Source: Cycas panzhihuaensis
Taxonomy: Eukaryota > Cycadophyta
Reading direction: 5' to 3'
NCBI GenBank assembly: GCA_023213395.1
Contig: CM041465.1
Location: forward strand, 248,751,741 to 248,815,740
Length of the DNA: 64,000 nt
The first letter of the stretch is position 1, and every line of letters begins with the position of its first letter. This document shows, one piece after another, positions 21,895 through 33,576 of the stretch. The translations under genes were made by a program, and so were the position numbers. The notes under the pieces are model-generated. The model was not told the DNA's origin. It made no database searches and was given only the letters and a program-made list of their open reading frames with translations.

Positions 21895-22780
21895 TTGAAT
21901 GTAGGAGACATCAAGCTTATTTGTAACTCTTGTAAAATTAAGGGATCTAATCATATGGGCCTAGCTTCTAATAGGCTGCCCCTTATTATTAATAACTATC
22001 TCCTTTTTACCAATAAGAAGCACCCTCATATCAACAAGAAGGTCCAAGATATCCTCAACAGAGATAAGGCTATCAATAAGGAGGACTATGCCTTCACAAG
22101 AAGCCCCTTTCCCACAATAAGGAGGCCTCTATTTCCAATAAGGTGGCCCTATTTCACAATAAGGAGACCCTTACTATCCATAAGGAGGGCCATCATTTCA
22201 ACCACAAGGCTAATTCTACTAATAAAATTGGAATCCTAGACTTACACAGAGCCAAAGACCTCAAAACAAGAAGTGATTCCCTAATAAAAATCAAAGGAAC
22301 CAACAAAATATTTAATAAAAAAGAGCCAATGGGACAAAAAGCTATGATTCCTCCTCCTACAACCTATTCTTTACAACTTTATCTTCTTAACTTGATGAGA
22401 ATTCTTGGCTCGTAGACTCAAGTGCAATAAGATATATGACTAGTTTGAAGAAGATGTTGGAAGAGACCTACCCTATAAGCACCCAAATAGTCATATTTGG
22501 CAATAATTTGACTTATGATGTGACCAAAATTAGTAGGAATCTAATAGCATTAAAGGATTCTAATATCAGGCACCATATCAACAATGTATTCCTTGTACTA
22601 GAAATGAAGATGAGCCTGCTCTCTATTAACCAAATGGACAAGCAAAATGTAGATATCCTCTTTAGCTATGCCATTTGTAAAATCATAGATCATACAACCA
22701 GTAAATTTGTGGCCACAAGACAAGAAGATGGTGGTTTATATAGGCTTGATGGTGTCCCCTTTTCCACTACTCAATAAAAT
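21895..22780 (+). pseudogene. E gag C-terminal region and protease
   Basis: The segment 22105-22215 encodes, in the gag frame, a Gly/Gln/Pro-rich 7-residue repeat (GGxYFQ-stop pattern). The stop codon TAA recurs every 21 bases at 22118, 22139, 22160 and 22181. The protease follows with SWLVDSSAIRYMTSL at about 22403-22450 (Gly of DSGA replaced by Ser), then 22436-22777 with VIFGNN and LLSINQMDKQNVDI, ending with GLYRLDG. The open frames 21895-22239 and 22143-22415 are in other frames and are shadows. Confidence 0.82.
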
Positions 22781-22792
22781 GAATCTTATTCA

Positions 22793-23760
22793 ATGGCCAA
22801 TATAGCTCAACTTGATAAGGGGAAAGATGTAATTGTTGAAGATTCCCTTTGTATTCAGGAACTAGGTGAATACTTCTATTCAAAAGACATTGTCACCTCA
22901 AATAGCTTAAAAGACCAATTATGGCATCAATGCCTTGGTTATTTAAATATGCAAATCTTGAAACTTATATCTAAACTTTAAATGGTACATGGATTACCTA
23001 AAATTAAGAGATACAACAACATATTTGAGGCTTGCCTGAAGGGAAAATAACAAAAAGAAAAATTCCCTTCTAAGAATATATGGAGAGCCTCATAACCATT
23101 AAAATTGGTCTACTCAGACATCTGTGGACCCATGTCAGTCTAATCACTCAATGGGAGACTATATTTCATCACATTCATAGATAACTTCTCAAGAAAAGTG
23201 TGGGTCTATTTCTTAATAAATAAGTACCAAGCCTTAGATAAATTCAAAGAGTTCAAAATTGCAATTAAAAATGAAAGTGGTATGATAATCAAGACCCTCA
23301 GATATGATAATGGTAGTGATTATATCTCTAATTAATTCAACAACTTCTGCAAGAAACATAGTATCCAACACTAATTCCTATCATCTTACATACCACAATA
23401 AAATGATGTAGTCAAAAGGATGAATCAGACATTGGTATACAAAGAAAAATCCATGCTTAGTGTTGTAAATCTTACCACTAGATTTTAGGCTAATGCAATA
23501 GCCATAACTACATACATAACTAACATAATTCCCACAGTTGCAGTTAAGAATATCACTCCTAAGGAAGCTTGGTTAGGCCAAAAACCAATGGTAGCACACT
23601 TAAAGATTTTTAGATGTATAACGTATAAACTTATTTTAAAGGACAATAGAAAGAAGCTTGATGATAAGAGCCTAAAATGCATCTTCCTTAGCTATGTACT
23701 TAGTTGCAAAGCCTACAAAGTATTTAATACTATTAGAAACCAAGCTTACACAACTTGAGA
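22793..23760 (+). pseudogene. E pre-integrase and integrase
   Basis: The frame 22793-22981 ends with LWHQCLGYLNMQ, the pre-integrase zinc motif. The core follows with YSDICGPM, LYFITFIDNFSRKVWVYFL, TLRYDNGSDY and the PQxN block near 23390-23400. The third catalytic Glu reads Lys (VVKRMNQ), so the enzyme is inactive. The C-terminal half runs ITPKEAWLGQKP, LKIFRC and KLDDKSLKCIFLSY to about 23700. The minus-strand frame 23485-23682 is a shadow. Confidence 0.88.
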
Positions 23761-24500
23761 TGATATATTATAGAGGATACATAGGACTTCACTCTATATC
23801 AAACTCAAATTATAGTAGCAGATGAAGTTGGTACATCGCAAGTGCCTCTTAGATAAATTCTAAAGTCATCAATTCCAACCTCCTCCTACACTTCAAATAC
23901 TTCATCAATTCTAGCAGGCTCCATATCAATAGCACAAGCAAGCATAACCTTGCCACTTATTTCAGTTGATGACCCTTAGGTGGAAGCTACCAACATTTAA
24001 CCACCTCTTAAGTGGGTACAATAGTTATTAAAGGATGCTCCTCCTCCACCCACAGTTGCCAAAAGGCCCTAAAAAATGAGACACTCCATAAATTTTGCCT
24101 TCATGGCATGTGTCTTAGAAACACCTAAGCCTTCCATATTTGAGGAGGTAGTCAAAGACTAAATATACAAAGTAGTTATGGATAAAGAGATGAACTCAAT
24201 CATAAAAAATTCCACTTGAGAGTTGGCAGATATACCACCTAGAAAGAAGTTGGTTAATTATAAAAGGCTTCACAAAGCAAGATTGCATATCCATGGCCCT
24301 ATTGAGTGTCATAAAGCTCATATGGTATTGAAGAGTGACTTCCCAAATGAAAATCTCACAAAAGAAAGTCACTTGCAACAATCTCTTGATAGCTTCATTA
24401 ACCGAGTTTACCATCCAACTAAAGACTAGGTTGTAGACCTCTTCACTAAGGCACTTAGTAAACCAAAGTTTGAGTGGTTTCAATATGACCTTAACATCAA
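23761..24500 (+). pseudogene. E linker, RT stub fused to RNase H tail
   Basis: After a Ser/Thr/Pro-rich linker (23820-24060) the RT begins with EEVVKD, DKEMNSIIKN and STWELADIPPRKKL (24130-24260), the start of RVT_2. Directly afterwards come an unplaced segment and the closing element motif VYHPTKDxVVDLFTKALSKP (24408-24465), which normally lies after RNase H. Roughly 1.5 kb carrying the RT palm, the YVDD box and RNase H is therefore missing. The frame 24223-24429 spans the fusion. Confidence 0.8.
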
Positions 24501-24515
24501 AAGAAATGAAGCTAC

Positions 24516-24528
24516 TATTGAGGGAGGG
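24516..24528 (+). other. E polypurine tract
   Basis: ATTGAGGGAGGG ends directly before the 3' LTR. A typical plus-strand primer tract. Confidence 0.88.
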
Positions 24529-24928
24529 TATTAAAACTATGTAATATCACCTTCATTTCTTTGTAATACATGTTAATTTTATATATATTAGGTGTATTTT
24601 ATATCTTAAGGTGACCCACATTGTAAATTTAATTTTATTATATAATCTAGTCGGGTCTATTGTATGTACCACTTAGTCGACCAATTGTAATCCTTAAAAT
24701 ATTAATAGGTTGCTTATAAAGTGAGCCCTATATCATTCTTTTATACATTATCTTGATATATATGTGGAATCTCTATCCAAATTGAGCCTCACATGGTAAC
24801 CAATTCACCTATGCTTTGTTTATCTCAGTTTTGCTTTGTTATTTTGCTAGTTGTCTATATTATTCTGATATTGTAGCTTGAATTTTAATCAGTAACATAT
24901 GATTTATAGATTCTAGATGTTTCTCTCA
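24529..24928 (+). repeat. E 3' LTR
   Basis: 400 bases, aligned with 18545-18986. The first dinucleotide has decayed to TA, the end is CTCTCA. Followed by the TATAT target copy. Confidence 0.9.
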
Positions 24929-25390
24929 TATATGAGGTGGTAAATTTCTTTATGATTCCATTCCTTTTGTAATATTGTTTAAACTCTTTAGAAGTGTATC
25001 TCCCCCATTGTCTAATCTTAGAGTCTTTATCTTCTTTCCACTTTCATTTTTCCCTATTTCCTTGAATTATTTGAATATATCAAAAGTTTGTAATTTGTCT
25101 TTAATGAAATATACCCATGTTCTTCTTGAGAAGTCATATATGAAATTGATAAAATATTTTACACCTCCAATTAAGGCTATAGGTATTAGAGCATATAGAT
25201 CAGTATGAGTTAGGGCTATAGTCTCATTATCTTTCTAAGATTTTGTTCTTTTAAACTTATTCCTATGATGTTTTTCCATAATGAAGGCTTCATAAAAACA
25301 ATCATTAATAGTTATTTTTGATAAGGCATACACCATCTTGATTCCATACATTGATTTAAGACAAGACAAATTCAAATGCGTTAGAACAAT
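24929..25390 (-). pseudogene. C integrase core, N-terminal part
   Basis: On the minus strand, from 25390 to 24929: end of pre-integrase (SLWKNIIGISL and KHHRNKFKRTK in two frames), HTDLYALIPIA with the first catalytic Asp, VKYFINFIYDFSRRTWVYFIK, TLRLDNGG with the second Asp, and IIKKFTTSY at the E junction. It continues in the fragment 18349-18540. The right end is cut by element F. Confidence 0.88.
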
Positions 25391-25395
25391 AAGAA

Positions 25396-25743
25396 TTAGA
25401 GACTAAAGTAAGAATAAATTACACAATGATATATAACAATAAAATAATCTTGCATTAGATCATAATGTATACAATAAGCTCTCACCAATCTACTATCCTC
25501 ATGTAATCAAATAAGAGTAAGATCACTTCTCATGAATAATAAGAGTGTAAGAGATAATAGGAAACAATAAATACAACTCATGCATACTCTTATATGAGAA
25601 AGAGACTATTGCTTACAATATGTGCATGCTCTCAAATGAAAGAGAAAAGAATAGAAGTACAACTCATGAGAGAACCTATCTAGTATGACTCTTTAGTCAA
25701 TTAGGAATAAACAATGAGTATGAATTAAATATTACTTTTAACA
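25396..25743 (-). repeat. F 3' LTR
   Basis: Aligns with 42944-43315. Shared blocks include ATTACACAATGATATA and AATCTTGCATTAGATCA. The left end reads TT instead of TG, the right end TTAACA. Confidence 0.85.
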
Positions 25744-27250
25744 AACCTTCATAATATGTAATTCATTATATCTTATAAAGAAGAGCTTGCTAAACCTCTC
25801 AAATTTCTCATGACTTAATGCTTTAGTAAAAATATCAACAAGTTGATTTTTAGCTGAATAATAGACCAAATCAATTGGTCTGCATTGCACCTACTCTCAA
25901 ATGAAATGATAATGAACTTCCATATAACTAGGTTCTTCAAAAGCTAGATTGCACCCTAATTGTCACAACATCATGGCATAAGATCATCCTATAGAAGTTT
26001 AAATCAACCAAGTAACCTCCTTAGCTAGATTGTTTCACAAGTATTTGTAATTGTTGCCTTATACTTTGCTTCATTAGAAGACCCAAAGAGATTGTAACTT
26101 GCTTCTTGCTACACCAAGAGATCATACTACAACTATATTCAAGCACATATCCTAATATAGATTTCTTTTCATTAACATCTCCTACCTAATCTAGATTTAT
26201 AAACCTCTAAAGTCTAAATTCATAAGCTCTAGAGAACAAAAACCTAAATATAATAGTGATTTTAACATATCTTAGTATACACATTATTACCTTATAATGA
26301 GAGATGGATGAAACACTCATAAATCAAGTTATAACACCAACAACATAACTAATGTCAAGCTTAGTGTTAGTAAACTAGATAAGACTTCCCACTAGCTACC
26401 TATATAAAGTACCATTAACAATCATATTATCAACTTCCTTAGTAAATTTGAGACATAATTTTATGGGGTAGTCATTAACTTTAAATTCTCTATATAGAAA
26501 CATCTCAATAGACTATATGCATATTTGAACTAAGATACAAAAATGTCATTATCTTTCTTCCAAAGCTCTGTACCAAGATAGTAATATAGAAGGACAAGAT
26601 TAGACATCTCAAAATCTTCAAAAAGGTGCTTCTTGAGATAGTTGATCTGAGAAGTGTTATTGCCAAAAAAAAAGATGACATCAATATAGAGAAGTATAAT
26701 GAGTATCTCACCATCATCATATTTTACAAATAACCTGTAATCTTTCTCACATCTAGTGAACTTAAAAAAAATGAAGTAGTCATCAATATGTGAATGTCAT
26801 GCCCTTGATGTTTGTTTGAGCCTATACAGAACTTTCTTTAACTTGCATATAAAGTATTTCTTACCAACCTACACAAAACCTTTATATTACTACATATAGA
26901 CCACTTCATTAGGAATGCCATAGAGGAAAACACTCTTGACATCCTTCAAGTGGAGTTCCAACCAAAATGAGATACAAGATTTACTAATATTTATATGGTA
27001 GTCATTTTAGCTATAGGTGTAAAAGCCTCTTCAAAACCTACTCTTTCAATATGTGCATATCTATTAACTATAAGTTAAGCCTTGTATTTATCAATAGCAC
27101 CATCAACTCAATACTTTACTTTGTAAATCTATCGATAAACAATAGTCTTCTTATCTAAAAGAAACTCAACAAGACTCTATATGTCATTTTCAAGAATGGG
27201 GCCATACTCCTCCAACATAATTGACTACTAGTTAAATACATCCTTAACAT
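25744..27250 (-). pseudogene. F RNase H and reverse transcriptase, decayed
   Basis: The minus strand shows the closing motif VDIFTKALSHEKFERFSK-like at about 25785-25840, RNase H fragments to about 26300, and the RT with LKQTSRA-like and FLYGIPNEVVYM-type blocks near 26880-26940. The YVDD box is expected near 26680-26720; the region reads ILLYIDVIFFFGN, i.e. YVDD decayed to YIDV. The minus frame 26505-26720 is a shifted reading. No frame is intact. Confidence 0.75.
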
Positions 27251-27812
27251 CACAAAATAGCTGGGGTTCATTAGTGTTTAAGACATTTGGCATTAAGGAA
27301 TAGTTGACCTTACTCTATGTTTGAACACCTATATTAATATCAATGTCATCAACCTTAGAATCTTTAATGGTTTGCATATACCATTTGGCTAACTTTTTAA
27401 GAGGAGAGGAGGAAGATAGAACATCTATAGGAATTTCCACACTCATTTCATCAATTTCATTCTTCATTTCTTTGTCTTCAGTATCAACATTTATAATGTG
27501 AATAATTTCCTCATTAGGCTCATCAAACAAAACATCTGTGCTTATTATAATTTTCCTCTCTCATAGATCTTGGAACTTATAATCTTTGGATAAATCACTA
27601 TACCTGATAAAAATGCACTTATGGCTTTTGTCATCAAGTTTTTTACTCTTTACATTAGGTACATGTACAAATGAATTACATCTAAACACTCAAAGGTTAC
27701 AAACTAAGGGTTTTCTCTTCATCCAAGCTTCTTTAAGAGTTATATTTTAAATAACTATTGTTACACTTCTATTCAATAGGTATAAAATTATATTCACAAC
27801 TTTAACCCTATT
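27251..27812 (-). pseudogene. F linker and integrase C-terminal part
   Basis: The open frame 27315-27530 (MFDEPNEEIIHIINV…) is the acidic linker after integrase. Upstream of it are VVNIILYLLNRS (27765-27800), ITLKEAWMKRKPLVCNL, KSKKLDDKSHKCIFIRYS and the DVLFDE junction. The integrase core that should precede at 27812 is absent; a different sequence begins after ATTAA (27810-27814). Confidence 0.83.
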
Positions 27813-27814
27813 AA

Positions 27815-28850
27815 AATAGACAAGAATAACAAAATAATAAAAAGAACAATAATCCACTTGGATCAAAATGGTATCATTTGACAACTTAATATTTTATTCA
27901 CATTAAAATAAAATATACAAATGTATTTATAATATAATTTGGATTTTATGTGTGGCCTATAATATTTTGGCAACATCACCTAATATAAAAATATGAATTA
28001 TCACCTAAAATATCTTCTAAATATTTTCTAATACTCCCCCACAATGCATATTTGGGAAAACATCCAAGTTCTTTATAAACTGATAATGCTTGAAGCTTGC
28101 ATAATACCTCAGTAAAAATATATGCAACTTGATCTTTAATTCTGCAATGAAGTAGTTCAACATATCCTTATTATATTAGCTATTACATGTCATGATGCTT
28201 GATCTTGATATGTTTTATGCTATTATATAAAACTAGGTTCTTCCTCATCTGAATTATACTCTAATTATCATAATGAATTATTACCAATTCAATATGAGTT
28301 TAATGTAAATCTTGTAATATCCTTCTGAGCCATATTGTTTAATAAGTTGTTGCTTCAACTAATTTGTACTCTATTTCAGTTATAGATAAATAAATTCTTA
28401 GTTGTTTCTTCGCATTCCATGCAATTGCAACTAAAGCAATATTGAAAACATAACCTAAAATTATTTTTTTGTCTTCAATATCACTTGCCCAATCAACATC
28501 TATGTAACCAATCAACTTGCATTTGTTTGATGAAGTATATTGATGCCCATAATTTAAAGTTTCTTTCATGTATATAAGAATCCTCTTAGTTGTAGTCTAA
28601 TGTTGTTATTTAAGATCTAACATGAATCTTAAAATCAAATTCACTATATATATTATATCTACTGTAATATTTATTAAATAAATTAAGTTTCTTATCAATT
28701 AATGATATAAAGTGGGATCAACTAAAATATATTATTTATTGTTACTTAATTTTAACCTAACTTCAATAGGAGTAACACTTGGATTGTAATTACTCATGTT
28801 AAACTTCTTCAAAATATCTATAACATATTGTGCCTATATTGTGACTCGCT
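27815..28850 (-). pseudogene. Unassigned copia fragment: LTR-like end, RNase H and RT C-terminal part
   Basis: 27815-28031 looks like a short 3' LTR, because it is followed by a purine tract (ATTGTGGGGGAGT on the minus strand, 28032-28044) and then the reverse of a copia tail. The open frame 28339-28569 is RNase H (CKLIGYIDVDWASD, GYVFN, LSITEIEYKLVEA). Upstream to 28850 is the RT connection (IDILKKFNM, YxxLIRNLIYL), ending abruptly. No matching 5' LTR was found, so element boundaries are unresolved. Confidence 0.75.
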
Positions 28851-31688
28851 ATTAAAGGTTCATTTCAAATTATGAAAAGTCAACCTGGTGCATATTTCTT
28901 AAAGGATTTTTGCTAAATATTTTAGGTATTCTTGTCATTTTAAAGGGCTATTTTTAGAGGCTATCGGGAACTATTAAAAGTTCTATTTTGATGTTGTGAA
29001 GGTGTTTTGAAGTTGATATAGATTAGTTATTTATGCAGGCTTGATCACCCTACAAAACTGACTTATTTTCTATCAACAAGGAAAAGTTTATGCACATATG
29101 CAACTGTTGTAAAGTAATCTCCTTATATGTCAGTGGGTAGATTGCAATGGAGATGCTTGTAGAAGCTAAAGGACTATTCTTTTAACTATCCAGAAGTAAG
29201 AAAATAACTCCATATTTTGAAAAAAATTTATAGTTGAGCAGTTTTCTATGAGGATGTATTTTTTATGTAAAAAATTTAAAATTTTGTATGTATGGCCTTC
29301 AAATTTTGGCCTATATTTTATGTATAAAAAAAATAAAGGAAAAAGAAAAAGACTGGATGTAGAAGTAAGAGCTAGTAATCACATCAAACTAGACCTTAAA
29401 TACCCACAAAATAGAACTGTAAGCATCTTACTCAAGGCATTGAATTTGAGTTTCCATATCACTCTATAGTCTTTCATACTAGATTCTTTGTATAACAACC
29501 CTCCCATTTCCAGAACCTCATCCTCTTAGCATCTAACTTATATGAGAATGAGGGAGATCATCATTTGATCCACTATAATCCATAGCTTTTTAGCATTTTC
29601 TCATTGGTTTCACATAAAATAGGAGAAACCCAAGTATGATACAACTGTCTGTAAAACTTTGGATATATTATCTTTGGCTTCAAAGAGTGGAAAAGTATAT
29701 TTCACCTTCTACTTCTAAAAAGAGAGTTGTCTACGGTTTTTTACATTTACTTAGGTGCAATAAGGGTAGATCAAATATAGCTTATGAAATGAAGGATTGG
29801 TACAAAAAGTATAGTGATTTATGTTATGATTCCATATAGGAGATTGTAGATGAAACAAAGGAAGAAGAATTGTAGTAGTAATAATCATAACAATAATAAT
29901 GTATTCATGTTGATAGGCATGAGATGAATCAATGGCAATTTCTCTTCTTCGTGATTATCTTCTTATTATTCTTTTTTATAACAAGGCTCTTCAATAATAT
30001 ATTTTATCTAGTTGGAGAATGACTCATGATATGAACTCACCATTCTCGAGATTCAGTAATGCAGTTGAAGAGATCATTGTGGATAAAACCTTAGTGGTTC
30101 AAGGCTTGGATGTCTTGCCAGAGCATGTATTGTTGTTAGTCAAGGCCTGTGAAAGATGCCTTTTATTGTAAAAAAGATGAGTACGAGTGTGTTTATGAAG
30201 ATAGGATTCAAGTCCCATGGAGGGATGGGTGTTAATAGAGCATATGCAATGAGAGTTCTCATTTGGATGGAGCACTAAAAGAATGCAAAGATACCCTGCT
30301 TGACCTACAATCTCATCCATGGACCTGCAACACTAAGAATCAATGGTAGACCAACAACTATAACCTGCATGATACTCTCTGTAATAAATTCAATCCAAGG
30401 CGATTGTGTAGACAACCTGCAATCACACATTAATAATGGAAGCTCCTCCCACATAGAGATCAATGGAAACACCCTATAATCAATGGCAGACCTCTAAACT
30501 AGCCAAACAAAGATACAATGGTAGTCGCAAAGATTACAAAAAAGAAACAATGAAAAAATTCAATCAAAACCCTCACAATTAGGATATTTACTCTATTTCT
30601 TTTATTAAAATATTTTTGACCTATTTTAATTAAGGTAGACATCAAATTTTGTAAGATAAGGATTATTTTTTTACATTTGAAAATATGGATTTAATTATAT
30701 TTCATAATCTATTAAGATCTACCCAGTCCCCTTATGCTTCAGCCCTAGGTCACATGGTGGGTTTATATGACTAGCAACTAGCTAGTTAAAGAGGCTAGCC
30801 CTCTATATTTAGTTTTTTATGGAGCACACTTCATAATTTTGATGATATCTTAATTTAGGAGGCTTCATTTCTACTCATCTATTGCATTGGATTTGTAACA
30901 GAGAGATCTTTCTGTTAGCAAGTTACTTGATGAATTTTGAAGTTGTCTTAGTGCAAAATTTTTAGTTTAAAGTTTCTATTAAATCTTCATCTTACTTCAT
31001 TTTTTTAACTTCTTTAGGCAGTTACATACAATTCTTAAGGTTCCATAATATTTTTTAATGTAATATATCCCAAATGGAGGGGATAACATATACCAAAGTT
31101 TAATCTTTTTGCTCTTAAGAACCTATTGAGTTTTGAACTTTATTGTATGAGAGAGAGAGAGAATCATTCATGTCATAATTTAAATCACATCTATCATTTT
31201 TTAGTCAAGTAAAAACATCTATTGCTGGTTATTTTGCCTATGGTAGCATATTGTAAATCTCAAAGAGGCATATTTTAGCTCATGTAGAAAATTTGAGGCT
31301 ATAGAGCCCATTGTATTTCCAGCCATTAGATGTCGAAGAAGTGATAATCCTATTTAGCAAGAGGTAGGACATACTTTTAGAAGTCGCTCTTTCCACTTGT
31401 ATATTTTTCACTTGAAGACTGCTCACATTCCCATATAAGCAAAGGGTGGAATCACTTTATAACTACTCTTACTGACACTAATGGTACCACATACACAAAG
31501 GGAGTTCCTACTCAACTGGTGGTTGCAGCAACTAGCGACCTATGCATTCTGGTAGATGGACTTCACTTCATATGGACATCAATAGCTTACATATTCTAAT
31601 ACAATAGGTTTTGATCTAGCGTATTTTTTAAGACTCAAGCTTTATTTGATGTGATGATCATTTATATAATTAACTATTATAGCGAGGG
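28851..31688. other. Unassigned block, no recognised gene
   Basis: 2.8 kb of sequence without recognisable retrotransposon domains. It has short open frames, the clearest being 29636-29839 (+, 67 codons, Lys/Arg/Tyr-rich, extended by an acidic EIVDETKEEEL stretch after a TAG) and 30000-30170 (+, with VVQGLDVLPEHVLLL). A GA microsatellite lies at 31149-31162. A purine tract TAGCGAGGGA at 31678-31688 suggests that at least the right part is the 3' end of a plus-strand LTR element. I cannot assign function. Confidence 0.45.
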
Positions 31689-32010
31689 ATGTTGGGTGTA
31701 ATACCTAATTATATAAATTAATCTTATGTAATTTCTCTCTATTATTTGTATTTTATATTAAAGATTATAGGTCACCTAAAGATGTGTCCCACCTCTAAGT
31801 TGACCAATAGAATTCTCTTACTAATAGTAAGCATGTATTATAAGTATGTACTTTTTTATTCTCTTTAATTTGAGTTTTGGCCAATTCTTCATATATGATA
31901 TTAATTTGTATACATACTTCATCTTACTTGTATTTTATTGATTTATCTTTTACTCACTATTAGATGTTGTGTATATTGCATTTTCAATTCTTAATATAAA
32001 ATGAGTTCAA
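31689..32010 (+). repeat. Putative plus-strand 3' LTR
   Basis: Starts TGTTGGGTGT immediately after the purine tract at 31678-31688 and runs about 320 bases. It shares loose blocks with the E LTR (TATTTTATA…TAGGTCACC, GTTGACCAAT, GAGTTTTGGCC). The right end is not sharply defined and no partner copy was found in the window. Confidence 0.5.
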
Positions 32011-32463
32011 CTTCATTAAAAATCCTCTGTAGCTTAGGTATAGACACTTGACAACCTCTAGCTCTAATAAACGAGCTCCCATAAGGTTTCAATGAGCGAA
32101 GAATAACCTCCAACCAATAAGAAAATTGATAATCTTCAACCTTTTGCCAACAAATTGATTTCAAATTCCTTTAGAGATTTTTTATTAGTTAAATACTATC
32201 ATACACAACCTAAACATAAATTTTCACCTATAAATGAGGCTTTAATAATAAAAAAATTATAAAAAAGCAAACAAAAAATAGGCTCTAAAAAGCTTATTTT
32301 CTCCATACAACTCATTATTTCTACCATAATTTATTCTTCTAGTTATCAGAAAATATCACAGTTGATATATTAAACTATAGTCGCATTAACCCTTTCAATG
32401 ACTTAATCTACTTCTTCAACATCTCCACAATGCTATGCATGATCTTGGGCAACTCTAATACCA

Positions 32464-33006
32464 TGTGAGAATCCATACATGATTAGGGTTGCCCTAATGC
32501 CATGTGAATTCTTGCCAAATCTTTGCATCATTTATATAGCATACACATTATTCAATAAAAAGAATAAATTCATAAAAGACACACATTTAACATAAGAAAA
32601 CCTTTAAAAATACCAATAATTACATTGTAAGTCACCAAGTGAGTGAAACCTATATAAATAAATGGATTTATTTTGTATGTCATAATGAATATATAACCCT
32701 ACCATGGACCCCTTTTTATATGATCTAAATGGTACATCTAGTCAAGAGTTATGACTCTTCATCATGTTCCATCACGCTTCATTGTGTCCCATCATATCTA
32801 GATACTTCATGTCTCTTTGAATCTTAATATTTGCACCTCTTCATATGTTAATTCTTCATGTATCTTCAAATATTCATACTCACACCTCTTTGTATCTCAA
32901 TTCTTCTCATGACCACATCAAGCATTAACTCCTACTACATGTTAATCTTTGACCATGTGCATTAATAAAGTATACCTTACTCAACTACTTTATGTTGATT
33001 ATAATA
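32464..33006 (-). repeat. Putative minus-strand 5' LTR with primer-binding site
   Basis: CTCTAATACCA at 32453-32463 is the complement of TGGTATTAGAG and directly precedes TGTGAGAATCC. The block is about 540 bases and ends near TTATAATA, after which ATTAA follows (33007-33011), the same five bases as 27810-27814 at the other edge of the insertion in F. The candidate 3' LTR at 27815-28031 does not resemble it, so the insertion is not a simple element. The leader to its left (32010-32450) has no gene. Confidence 0.55.
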
Positions 33007-33011
33007 ATTAA

Positions 33012-33240
33012 AAATAATGGTTTGATTATAACCAACTTTGAATTCATTAAACCAATCTTTATAAATAATAATATGATTTAAAGCATCAAAATCAATATAT
33101 TAGATACAATTCATACCAGATATAGCATTAAACATAAAGATTTTCTAATCATCAAAAGATAAATTAGTGGTTTTACTAGCATTATTCTTATCCGTTTTTC
33201 TTTCCCAATAGTTCTTATCATAGTAATTTTTTTTTTATTA
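33012..33240 (-). pseudogene. F protease fragment
   Basis: The minus strand encodes MNCIxYIDFDALNHI and YKDWFNEFKVGYNQTIIF, which correspond to the WYIDSGASNHMT and following FxD/N strand of copia protease. The active-site DSGA reads DFDA. The frame stops at the insertion edge at about 33011. Confidence 0.7.
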
Positions 33241-33249
33241 ATGTATTAT

Positions 33250-33576
33250 AAAAAATAATGAGAGATTTTAGGTAATGCATACTTAATGATGTAGGCCATG
33301 AAATATGGATGACCCCACCCAAAAGTAAGTTGTACTATATAAAGAAATCATTATATTATCATTTGTACATTAGATTACATAATGACATAATATTCTAAAA
33401 ACTCAATAAAATAAAGATATCTTATGATACCATTCATAACCTAGGTGTTACACTTATTATACTATTATTTATTTATTTATGTTCTATTCATTATTATCTT
33501 ATTTATTATTGTTTTATTATAATATCATAGTATTAAAATTTAATATGTTATTAGAGTTTGTGTAAGAATTTTAATA
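33250..33576 (+). repeat. Putative plus-strand LTR ahead of a primer-site array
   Basis: AT-rich block placed directly before TGGTATCAAAGC (33577), where a 5' LTR of a plus-strand copia element would end. Starts and target copies are not clear and no second copy was seen. It separates the F protease from the F gag, so it is an insertion or a rearranged fragment. Confidence 0.4.

Larger units (their letters stand above)
18545..24928 (+). mobile_element. Copia element E, internally deleted, inserted in C integrase
   Basis: 6384 bases, plus strand, with LTRs of 442 and 400 bases and a near-exact duplication (TATGT 18540-18544, TATAT 24929-24933). Order: 5' LTR, primer-binding site, 2-kb leader, gag, Gln/Gly-rich knuckle region, protease, integrase, a stub of RT, RNase H tail, purine tract, 3' LTR. 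The RT and most of RNase H are absent, so this copy would have depended on another element. It interrupts the C integrase at the TSYxPQQN motif. Confidence 0.92.

Noticed and set aside
29636-29839. A host gene exon
   Set aside because: No recognisable family and no convincing splice or start context. Kept as part of an unassigned block.
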